Source: Ectobius pallidus
Taxonomy: Eukaryota > Arthropoda > Insecta > Blattodea > Ectobiidae
Assembly: GCA_964059195.1 (NCBI GenBank)
Contig: CAXKWD010000005.1
Coordinates: 137,903,686 to 137,967,685, forward strand
Direction of reading: 5' to 3'
Length of the DNA: 64,000 nt
The notes beneath the pieces are model-generated. The model saw only the letters and a list, made by a program, of their open reading frames with translations, made no database searches and had not been told where the DNA came from. Numbering within the stretch: the first letter of the stretch is position 1; every line of letters starts with the position of its first letter. Below are positions 44,750 to 55,701 of this stretch, piece after piece. The position numbers were made by a program, and so were the translations under genes.

Positions 44750-45300
44750 GAAGTACTATCAACTCTGAACTGTCGGCGGGCGGATTATCCACATTGAAGA
44801 TTATCCGGAGTCTTCCTTCCTTTCATTTTTTTCTTTCTTCTTTTTTTCTTTCTTCTTTTTTTTCTAGGTACGCTTAAAGGTCTTAAATTTGTATTAAGAC
44901 AACGGAAAATAATTGTAATAATTTTCATGAAATAGCCTATTTAGAATTTATGTAAGAAAATAAAATTATGGGCCTTATCATTGTTTTAACTTTTTTCTTT
45001 GCAGTCCAACATGGGTTTGTAAATTGTGTCAGAAATTAATATCCCGAATTTAAGGTTGAACACAATAAAAAAGAAGCAGTTGACCGACCCTTTTTTTTTG
45101 TGAAAATATAAAGCACCAAACTATAAAGTACTGAAGACGTTTTATTAAGTCATAATAATATATGGGTAGGACTCTACTGTAAATAGTAAGTTGATTAAAA
45201 TCATTTTCGGGTTGAATTTTGCCCATAATCGGCCAGTTTGCGGACTATCCGCGGTTGCCGCGTCACCAAATTCCGCGGATAATCAGGTGTTTACTGTAAG
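44750..45300. mobile_element. Possible pogo/Tigger-like MITE relic
   Basis: The right end reads ccgcggataatcaggtgttt then actgta; its complement, cagtaaacacctgattatcc, resembles pogo/Tigger termini next to TA. The left candidate ggcgggcggattatccacat is much diverged. No transposase sequence remains. Polypyrimidine runs lie at 44815-44865. Confidence 0.35.
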
Positions 45301-46542
45301 TATAAAATTAAAATTCTTCAGTTCTAAAATTTGAAAAAAACATAATTTTTTTAATTGATTTTCCTTACCATTATCATTATTATCCAACGCCTATGACTTG
45401 ATTATTATTTATCTGCGACTGAAATATAGGTCTAAACACTATATATAGGAATATAAGTTATACGGTCCATTTATATCCAGGATTATGATAATAGAGAATA
45501 AAATATGACCAAGCATTATAGGTGGAATATTATGAAATATATGCTACTTATAAATATATAGGTCTCATATATTTACGCTGTATTACTCATATAAGGTTAA
45601 TTTACGTTTAATGTTGTGTAATGATTTATGACTTCATAAATGAGTTGAAACGAAAATGGAAGTATGTTTATAAATAAATGTTCACACATATGAATAGGAT
45701 ATGTAGGTTCCATTTATTTCCAGTATTATGATGATAAAGTGTACAGGTTGGTAACAAACGCATCGTATCTACAGTACTGTACTTGTCAGGGACTGTTTCT
45801 AGTCTTTATAGCTAAGGTATTATCTTACAAATCATTATAATCAACAACTCGTACAAGGATATCGAATATTCAGTCTTGAGCACTCTCATGCTGTACCATT
45901 TAAGTTACAACTGCATTAATCTTTGAAATTGTTTATACTAATACGAAATATGCCTAATCTGTATAGACAATATGAGATATAGAAGTATCTTAATATACGA
46001 GATGCTCAGAGTACAAAAGGCCCAATTCCAAAAATGTAATAACTTATTTAAGAAATGATAGTATATCTGTTCCATTAGTGTGAATTATTTTCCAAGGACT
46101 AGTGCAGTAAATGATTTTTTGAACTATTTTACTGTAGTTGACAGTACTTTACAGGATGTGAATCAGGACATTAAAGATTTTTCTTTTTGAAGCTAAATAT
46201 ATCAATAATTTTTATGGATTTGCAACACTTGTGTTTCCAATCCCTCATACAGCAATATAACAGTTTCTTTAAAATGTACGAACATTATTTTGTTCCTGAG
46301 AATTACTGTGTATATATATATCAGTGTTAAATAAATAAATAAATAAATAAATATATGAAAGGAATAAATTCCTCTATTTCAATGAGATTCTACAAATGTG
46401 TTAATTAACTACTAAAAAATCAATCCTTATATTTCCAGGTACCAGCCTTTATTATTTATCATAGCCCTACCCTTTTTTATAATTATTTATCACTTATATT
46501 CTCAAGAGTAACGATTGAGCAGTGTTTACTTCTTATTTCCCC
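45301..46542. other. AT-rich DNA with short diverged repeats
   Basis: tccatttat.tccag.attatgat occurs twice (about 45468 and 45708), suggesting a diverged local duplication of about 240 bp. An (AAAT)n run lies at 46328-46352. Confidence 0.45.
46370..46425. repeat. Direct repeat flanking the SINE, left
   Basis: ttcctctatttcaatgagat and the following attctacaaatgtgtt and aaaaatca match 47100-47155 (cttcctctatttctctgaga, attctatggatgtgtt, aagaatca). The unit is about 55-60 bp and diverged. Confidence 0.6.
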
Positions 46543-46957
46543 GAGTTTTACCTCCTCCTTGTAGGTACATTTACGGACCTTGGGCCTTAAAGCACCGCAA
46601 CCCATCAGTGGAGGGAGTTTCTATAAATCATACACACAGTTTCTTGAATAGGCAAGGACCCGGAGGGACTCCCCGGATGAGTGATAAGCCCAATTCCGGG
46701 GCCGCCTCCGACACAACACGAACACATAGGACGATACACACTAGTCACAGAACACACATTCCTAACATGGCGAGGATGAATGAAGTTGATAATGTTGGCC
46801 AGACGATATCCAAAGACCAGGAGAGCCTAAAGTTTCCCGACATTCGTTTCACAGGTGAGGAAAACTGCACCTAGGAAACTTGTCCCGACCAGGAATCGAA
46901 CCTGGACCCATTGAATGAGGAGAGCGAACGCATCCCCTACGCCACAGCAGTGGACTT
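46543..46957 (-). mobile_element. tRNA-derived SINE, family D, copy 1
   Basis: On the minus strand a tRNA-like head starts near 46957: ctgctgtggcgtaggggatg (box A) and ggttcgattcc (box B, about 46893). Over its length it matches 52699-53091, including ctccccggatgagtga and gacacaacacgaacacatagg-type blocks. The 119-codon open stretch on the plus strand is fortuitous. Confidence 0.85.
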
Positions 46958-47099
46958 AGCAGTCTTTTTTTACTGGTCATATTTTTAATTTTTTAATATA
47001 AATTCAAAGGGCCCAAGAGGATGGTTGACGTATACAGGCTTATTAGGAATCTTTGGGCCTCGTTAAATTGACTAAAAGAATATGAAGTGAATGTGGCAT

Positions 47100-47155
47100 A
47101 AACTTCCTCTATTTCTCTGAGATTCTATGGATGTGTTGCCACCATTAAAGAATCA
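47100..47155. repeat. Direct repeat flanking the SINE, right
   Basis: Diverged copy of 46370-46425; too long and too different to be a SINE target-site duplication. Confidence 0.6.
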
Positions 47156-50100
47156 GCTCTTGTATAATGGAAAATACAAAACTATACTTTTCAATGTACT
47201 TTTATGTACATATTACCTGTACATCTACAATTGATGGAATTGGCTACTGGATGAAACGAACTGTACCGTCTCTCGTTTCATCCCCTAAAATTCTGAACGA
47301 TATAAGGATCTTGGAAAAACCCAGAGACAAACAAAAATAAGTTTCGTGCCTGCCGTGAGATGACGCATGAGTAGGCCTATAGTTAGAAAAAGTTTGATAT
47401 TGTAGAAGTTTCCAATTTAATCGGACGATACTACCTACCCGAGCGTACGGGAGGAATCGACAGTGAAAGTTGTGTGCGTTGTTTATTTTTTGTGAGAAGT
47501 GTGAAGTGGACGTGACCCCTTATAATCGCATGATGATTCTTCTTACCATTGTTATTGCGGAGACAAAACTTTCCAGTCGGTTTCTTTCAGAAGCAATGGA
47601 AATTTACTTCCGATAAACATCAACTTGGAGAACTCTTATTATTTGTGATGGAAAATACCAAAGAGCTAAATTCTATATGACCAGGTTTGCAAATTTAGAT
47701 TATCAGGATGTGATACAAACATCAAAAAGTGATAATTATTTTCTGATATTGCGCGCATCTACAGATGAGCATAAAATGTTAGTGATGATTTGCTGATATT
47801 GTACGCATATTCCGATAAATATATCCTGTAGGTCTGTTCGTGGATTTCTATTTTAATATACTTTTTTTTAATATAAGAACAGCAAACTGTAACTTTGTGC
47901 CAATCACATGAAAAATATTATTTGCATATGACTATTAAATATGGTCAGTTTGACAAAATTTTAAGATGTTAGAGTTCATTATGCCTTTTGAAATGTTTAA
48001 TTTGTCACGGTGGCCATACAAGTTATCATACTTGGTGCTTAAAAAGCGTTTTCGACACCATTCCTTATGTTGGCAGCAATGCACCATAAAAATATTAATA
48101 GTTGTCTGAGCGCTCCAAAATGGATCCACGGTGTGTAATTCAATTGAATGATTCTAGTATTTACTGTTATCTAACAAATATTACCAGCTGTCTAACAAAT
48201 AGTGTATGATACACTACGATTGCTACACTCGTCCTTACAGGGTCGTTTAGCAAACATACCTTAACCCAAAATAAAAAATTAATACGTTTATTACGTGTGA
48301 CGTAACGGTATCATAATGACATTCATTTCGAAACTGATTTCCATTAGCCTATAACACTGGTGTGGGATCGATTATTATCGAACACGGCATGACCTTGAAA
48401 CATTGAGAACAGCAATGAAAACTGCGTAATAAACAACCTGTATTTAAATAAAAACAATTCTATTCGTGTGAAGTTAAATATTATACTAAAATGAATTTAT
48501 TTCGTGTTGTCAAAATCCGCTGGTTTTAAGATAACCAGAAACTTTCGATTTGACCAGACGCCATGAGTTTCATCTGTCGCAAGAATCCTAGAGCTACTAG
48601 GATAGGTTATTGCGAAGGGTAGCGTGCCCGTTTGTGTGGTCGAACAAAAACAGTAGCTTTGCTCGTTTCATAAACATACTCGTATCTTATTGCCAATATA
48701 GGGTCGTTGCATATTTACCACTTGTATCGTAAATAAGTGTTTTCGCACAACTTTAATAATGTACTTTGCGCACTCTAGTTTATAAATGTGCATTTTTCAT
48801 AATAGGTTTAATAATTGTACGTAACGTCAGAATTTCTAGTTCTCGAAATCTCTGTGTGACAAAAGTATAGTATGGCAATGAATCAATAAATTGGTGGTAA
48901 TAATGTAGCTAGACTTTTACGGAGCGCAGTTTTTTAACATCCTGCCATAATAAATTTTAGGTTATTAGATAGATTACCGCTGTCGTTATGTTGAACAAAA
49001 GAATACTCCCCCATGTAGGGTTTTTAGTCCCAAAGAACTGATGTCCCCAACAGAAGTCTGTGGTAAAAACAAATCCAATATCGGAGGGAAACTCTGACGT
49101 GAAGGAGAGGCATCTTTTTGGTTCATTTTTCACTAGCCGTTTCAGTCACAGGTTTTTGTTAAGAAGAGGGGGCAATACTTTGTTCTGAACTGAGGACATC
49201 CTGCTATTTTCTTTTTTCTTACTCCGTCTTCCTGGTCTTCTCGTTTCGCCCGCCATTGTCTGTTGATGAGGAATCTCAAGAGATGTCGCCAGTTGCGCCT
49301 CATTGACTCTGCGATGTATCTTCTTAATAGAAGGAAAAGTACAGGCCCGCCTAGAAGAAAATTATTGGTTGCTACCAATATTCCTCCTTCTACAACTGAA
49401 GATGGAATCTGAGATTTCTGAGCGTGTACATGAAAACCCACTCTAAAAGTGTTGTTCTTCCACACTTTTAAGTATTCACTTCTTATCTTCAGAGATATCT
49501 CTATCTCTATATACGATATATCTCGATTGATCTTTTTGAAAAATTCGCTGCTTTTGTTTTCAAGATTACTGTTTACAGTTAAATTATCCCCTCGGATCTC
49601 TAGTCTGCTATTTGAATTAATATTCTATTGCAGAATTGCAACCAAATTTGTTGATTAATTATAATTCAATAGTAGGCCATAACTCCTATCTGAAATATTT
49701 GCAAAATAACTCTGATGGAAACTTGTGCCTGAAACAATCTCTCCATGTATGAAAGTCGATATAAATATCCATTTATTTTTAAGGTGGACACCACATTAAG
49801 ACATCAGATAGCAAAACGAGACAAGAATGAATAATTATGAAAAGAATTATTCATACGAATGAGTAAAACACTCGTTTGACTTTTCACTCTTGACATGGGA
49901 TCTCCAATTGTTCTTTAAAAAATTATTGCGCCATCAAGTAGTTTTTTAATATGTCAGTGATGAAGATACTCAACCATGTGTCCTCATATTTTAGTCTTGA
50001 CCATTTTTTCCGTCATAATCTTCCTGACATCAGAAGGAAGATGGTAGAAGTACAAAAGCAGCAAGTAACGACCACCCTCCCACACAGTAGAAGCCCCTAA

Positions 50101-52698
50101 CAGAGCAGTTATCTCCAGATGGACATGTGACCTCGTTCCGCATAGAATAATAAGAAATGAAATCTAATAGTACCAGCGACACACTACCAACTTAACAGGT
50201 ACGGTACTCGTGGCATCAAAATATCACCACTAATCATGGACATCGTAAAAGGGTTTGTCCTTCCCAAATTCGCGAACAAATTCTTGGCAGAGTCTAACAA
50301 CTAAAACGGGTCCTCCCACATGGAAGCTCATGAGAAGCTCGAATACTCCCCTACTTTTTAAATCTTTGGAGCCTGCCGGCATAGTTACGCCAGACTCTAC
50401 GACGAGAATAAATCATAGAGCTACCTCGAGAAGGTGTCGAAGTACCTCACGACACCAAACTGGCCGCAGTTATTAGGCCTAGTATTTCGCGACGAACTCA
50501 CTCAAAACCAGCATATCATACACGTTTTTGTGATTTGGAGTTAAATAATTTTTCTTATAAAAAATAAACAAATGATCCAAATAAGGAATTGCCGGATGAA
50601 AGAACCATAATTTAGCTTTTATTCCATGCATTCCTTCTAAAGTACAACTACCTTAGAGATTAATAAAGAATCAGATCTCTTTCTCTTATTTAACTTCGAA
50701 AACAAAGTCGTACGAGTTTTTATAATTGGACAATAAACATTATAACGTTAACGGTCACACCAAAGATTATATGCCTTGCCAAGTGTATGCAACTATAACT
50801 CTGAATGATCGGCGAGTCCATAAAAAAACAGCCAAAGTGTCATAAAGAACTCCTCCGTAACTTTCTACTACAACTTCAACTTGTAAAGTTATTTATGGCT
50901 ACCTTAAAGCTATCTCACAATAAAATTATTATGGCTGATTACTGTTCCAATTCCAAACCCAAACTTTGCATTTTATTTCTTTCAATATTCGCTTTCCTTT
51001 TGTGTGTGTCGTAATTTGTGACATAAATCTTGCAGCAGAGAGATAAAAATGGGACGACTCGTAAGGTGATTTCGGCGAGTTTGATATTCAATTTAAGATG
51101 CGACATAATGGCCCTTGCCCAAGCAAAGCGGCTATAGTGAAGGCAAAACTTAAGCTTTCCGGTGAGTTACCTAACTCTGAATTCCTTTTATAAATGATAA
51201 CCTCTTACCCTACATTTAGAAGAATCCTGTTTACCCACTCAGTGTAGGTGAGCGAACTTTAGAAGGCTATGTCATTAGGCAGTAATATCTTTTAGAAACA
51301 ATAGCGCAGTGGCTAACGTGGTTTTAAACGTAAATTGTTTAACGAAACACCCGTCAATCCTTTCCTTGAGCGGAATTACGATCTTTTTCGGTATTCTCTT
51401 TCTGGGCTGCATGGGATATTGTTATATTGCTGAAGGTGTGATAGCTTACTAAAAAATAAAAACAATCTTGATATGGTTAATAGACTTAAATGTGAAATAT
51501 TGATCATAATAATAGAATTATTAATAGTTATTAAATTATCAACACAAATCAGAGATACACATAAAATATAGAAGGAGGAGGTTTAATCTTAAATTGCATG
51601 CTTTTCAGTGTGAGAAAACTTTTTTCCAATCATGTCTCCATTTATTCTTCAAAGTCTGCTGTTTTAGAGAATTTATCAGTTTTATAACGTACATTCACGT
51701 TCAACTATAGTTAATTACTTATTTAAAGTTTGAATTTATATAATTATTAAGATTAGTCTGTAAACTACAACCCTAACGTGGCGAAATAGGGTTTCCATCC
51801 CTGGAGATTAAATAATAATAAAATATAGACGAAGCTTGGATCTAATCTGAACTCTAAACTTGAAATTTGGCCAAGTTATCGCTTTTATCTTATAACCGTT
51901 TGGAAAATTCCGAAAGGTACATTTTTTATTTGTTTATCTTCAAAATAAGAAGCTTTGGAAAGTTTTGACTGCGTATGCCTTCATATTTTTTTTTTTTTAA
52001 TGAAGGAATATTGTTGAAGTGATGAATTTATTGTAAATTCGTTCTGATAATATTCTACTTATCCCACTTATTCTGGCACTTTGTTTTATCAATTTGCCAG
52101 ATTTATTTCATTATTTTTCTCTTTAAAACATATCATATTTGTGGGTATCAACAATGCACAACCAACAGAATAGCCCTAAAGTACGCACGGTTTGGAACGG
52201 ACTGTAAAGTGGCAGCATTATTTTAGTTTGAATTGACAAGGACCGTAAAAATAATGGCCCATTACAGCATAACCAAACCTTCAATTATAGTTATTGAACA
52301 AGGTGTTGGAACATAACAGAATATGATCACGCAACGCATAGTACGTGTTATACATGGATATTAAAGCGATAGAGATTTGATTCTGTTATCATAGTAGTCT
52401 CACTATATTATTTAGTATAATTGTATGTAATTTCTGGGTAATTTCATATATTCTCTCGTGCATAATAAATATTCTTGTTACGTATACGGAAACCCGTGCT
52501 ACTAATTGCTTTATTGTTTCGATATATGTAGGTTTTTCTTTGCTTTGTTTTCAAATTTTCCATGTAGAATGCCTGGTAGATTCATCGCTTCCTATTTTAT
52601 CCACCCACCTTCTGCACACCACACTCTATTTCCTAGTAATTATGCGACTCTATTATATTGATAAACATTATAAGATATTATCTATCTATCTTTGCCTT
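47156..52698. other. Intergenic DNA, no gene recognised
   Basis: Read on both strands without finding a domain. Longest open stretches: minus 49465-49142 (107 codons) and plus 50255-50476 (73 codons), neither recognised. A repeat motif gaaacttgaaatttggc is near 51864. A (TATC)n run at 52680-52691 abuts the next SINE. Confidence 0.45.
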
Positions 52699-53091
52699 AG
52701 TTTTACCTCTCCCTTTTAAGAACATTTAAGCGACCCACGTCGTCAGGGTCTTACAGGGCCGCGACCTGTGGGGAGAGGGATTATCTATGGATCACATACA
52801 TACTTTTTTGACCAGACAAGGACATGGAAATACTCCCCGGATGAGTGAACAGATCAATGCTGAGGCCACCTCCGAGACAACACGAACACATAGGACGAGA
52901 CACACCATTCCCACACACACACACACACACTCCGAACAAGTCGAGAATGGGATGAACCACCCGACATTTGTCTCACAGCTGAGGAAAAACCCGGAAAAAA
53001 CCCACCTAGGTAACTTATCCCCACCAGGATTCGAACCCGGGCCCGCTGCGTGAGAGGAGCGAAGGCATCCCCTACGCCACAGCGGTGCACT
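52699..53091 (-). mobile_element. tRNA-derived SINE, family D, copy 2
   Basis: The head on the minus strand has gctgtggcgtaggggatgcc and box B gggttcgaatcc (about 53030). The body includes a (CA)n run at 52914-52930 and ends agttttacctc..., as copy 1 does. It is less diverged in its boxes than copy 1. Confidence 0.85.
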
Positions 53092-55610
53092 TAGTATGTA
53101 CACACTTAAAAATTCAAAATAATAACAAGGGAATTCTTACAAAAAATTGCGGAGAGCTAAAATAATCACAATACAAGTGGTAAATGAGAGGTTTTATTTT
53201 GGAAGTAGGTATGTTTGCGAAACGAAGATAGCTATTGTTATTTGTGAATTAATAGTAATAATAAAAATTGCATTTATTCGAATAAATTAAGTACCGGGTA
53301 GCCCTATTGGAGCGGTAGTTGATTTTCTAGTGCACGGCTGAGAACATAAGAAATGGAGTCGACAGCGCCTTTCAGTCAGTAGGTCTGATGATTTTTGCGA
53401 CCACACCGTGAGGAATTTAACATTTAAAAAGAATTTGTATTTAACATTTTAAATTTTATGAAATTGAGTTTTTTTTTTCGTAATCATAAAGTTAAAAATA
53501 TTCTTATTCCATGTGATTAAAACCAAAGTTGGTCACATTAGATTTTTAGCACTGGTGCGATAATGAACAACTTTACTTGTGTTAGAAGTTCAATTTTTAA
53601 ATCTAGCTGTCTAAAAAGATATATTTTTATTTTAGGCCTATTTAACTTACGACTGTTATTTAATTGAATGAATAGGGATAGAGAAGAAAATATAGATAGA
53701 ACGTAACCATCTCTTCTGTTTTGGTAATTTTAATAAGATACACGGCACAGATCGCCAATAAATTTTTTGGTACATATTTTTTCAACATTAATTTCATATT
53801 CCATGCAGTCAAAAAAGCCTTCTATTTCTAAGTTTTATTGCAGACTTGCCAGATTCAATGTTTCGTTACATTCAGAACAATTATACTGGAAAAAAATTTT
53901 CTTTTCCGGCATTCCGGAAGATTTTAGTAGATGCTAGTTTAGAAATTTTTCAAAGCATAATTAATATACTTTTATTTATAGAAATACTACTTTTGGCAAT
54001 TAATATCAATCTAGTTGCTTTTTCTGCCTTTATGAATGATGTAGTTGGGCAAATTTTCGTCATGTTTGTGTTGACTGTTGCAGCAGCAGAATCAGGTGTA
54101 GACTTAAATTTTTGATCTTTTATATTCATGAATCACACTAGTCCAGAAATCATCCACTGGATGATAGTAGGCTATCTCGGGTTTCCAATCGAGTGAAAAT
54201 GTTTAAGCTGTTTCTTGCTCTGCAGCCGTCTTCTGGAAAGAATATATAAATAAGTATAGTAACATACTGTCTAATAGCTAAACAATCATGCCTATTCCAA
54301 GTTTTCGATCTTATGCAAAATTATACAATAAAACACATCTAAATATACTTCACAATTTTTTTGCTATTTTAATTTGATTTGCCTATTTATTAACTTGTTA
54401 ATTAATTAATTTACTGTTAATGTTTCTTTTATTAATTTAGAAGATGAATTTAATCATAGGTTCATATATTTACAAAATCTACTAGCAATAAGAACAAAAG
54501 TTTAAATTAAAGTTTAATTTTTATATAAGTAGATGGAATTTGATTAATTTTTCATTCCATATTGCTATGTGAATTAAATGTAGATCATTTTACAAGATAG
54601 CAATGCCATGTTCAGATAAGACAAATTATAAGAGATGAAAAGAGAGTTAAAATTGGCCAAATTCTCAAGTAATCGAACTAACAATGGAATAAAAAAAACT
54701 GTACTTGAAACTTGACTTTATCTTGAGTTGAAATATGATGTAGGAGCAAAGAAAAAGTTCTCTCTCACGTGAAGTTGGCGTATTACGTATGCATGGTACA
54801 AGACTTCCCCTAAGTACTGCAACTGTATCACGTCTGCTGCCCTGTTCCTAAGATTAGCTCATTTAAATTCAGATAAAGTGTTTCAGGTTCGATCCCAAGC
54901 TGGCAACAAGCTAACTCTATTGTGAAGTACAAGACGTCCAGTCTTATCTGAAACTATGTGTTCTAGTTGACAAATTTAGCTGTAACAAGATAGAAAATTA
55001 TATTTCGTTCATGTTATAAATACTGTGCTTAGATATTATTCTGCCTTTTGTTGAATTAATTATCATCTACACTATTTTTCAATATAGCCTAAAGTTTCTT
55101 TGTTTGTATGTTTTTCATTGTTTCTTCTTTCTTTTTCTTGCTATTTTTCTTTGATACCTGTTTCCTTCTTTGATTCTTTGTGTCTTCCTTCTTACTTCTT
55201 CCATCTTTTAGTCCTTTTCCTTAGGCCTATATATATTTTTCTACCGATAGTCCTTTCGTTCTTTTTTAAAAATTTGTTTCATTCTTTTATCTGTTACCTT
55301 TCTTCCTTCCGATCTCCCAAGCTTCTCCTTCCCTTCTTTATTCCTTGCCTTCATTTTTGACTCATATTTCTCTCTATCCCTCTCCTCTCTTTCCTTCATT
55401 CTTATCTTCTTTATCTTTCCCTCCTTCGTTCTTTCTCTCTCCTCTGTTATCGGCCAGTTAAAAGTTAACATTCAATTTTACCGTGTAGTATTCTCAATTT
55501 GTATTGTCATTTGTCTGTTTCTCTTTTCTTTCTTTCGTTCACTGGTTCTCTCTATATTTTTATTTTCAGATATACTGTAAGCTAATCTTTCCACTACAAT
55601 TGCTTTTACT
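53092..55610. other. Intergenic DNA; polypyrimidine tract
   Basis: 55095-55460 is almost purely pyrimidine on the plus strand (C/T-rich low complexity), which creates long but meaningless open stretches on both strands. A box-B-like ggttcgatccc at 54890 lacks a convincing box A. Confidence 0.5.
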
Positions 55611-55701
55611 AATGTATTTGTATTAGATAGAAAATCTCCTTATGCCCTCAACACAATATATTGAGGGCATAAGGAGGTTTTCTATCTAATACAAATACAT
55701 T
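55611..55701. repeat. Near-perfect 41-bp-arm hairpin
   Basis: Left arm 55611-55651 and right arm 55661-55701 are reverse complements with one mismatch (T/C, which allows a G-U pair in RNA); the loop is 9 nt (cacaatata). It begins aatgtatttgtattagatag. The arms are too similar for an old structure. It could be a small inverted duplication, a MITE, or an miRNA-like precursor. Confidence 0.9.

Noticed and set aside
46515..46874. 119-codon plus-strand open stretch
   Set aside because: It is the complement of SINE D; the similar stretch in the second copy (52787-53053) has diverged without coding-type change.
49142..49465. 107-codon minus-strand ORF
   Set aside because: No recognisable motif, start context or conservation evidence; length is compatible with chance.
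54790..54930. Possible tRNA or SINE head with ggttcgatccc at 54890
   Set aside because: No convincing box A at proper spacing and no second copy in the window.
55100..55471. Overlapping open stretches on both strands (Phe/Ser/Leu-rich and Lys/Glu/Arg-rich)
   Set aside because: Low-complexity polypyrimidine DNA lacks stops in several frames.
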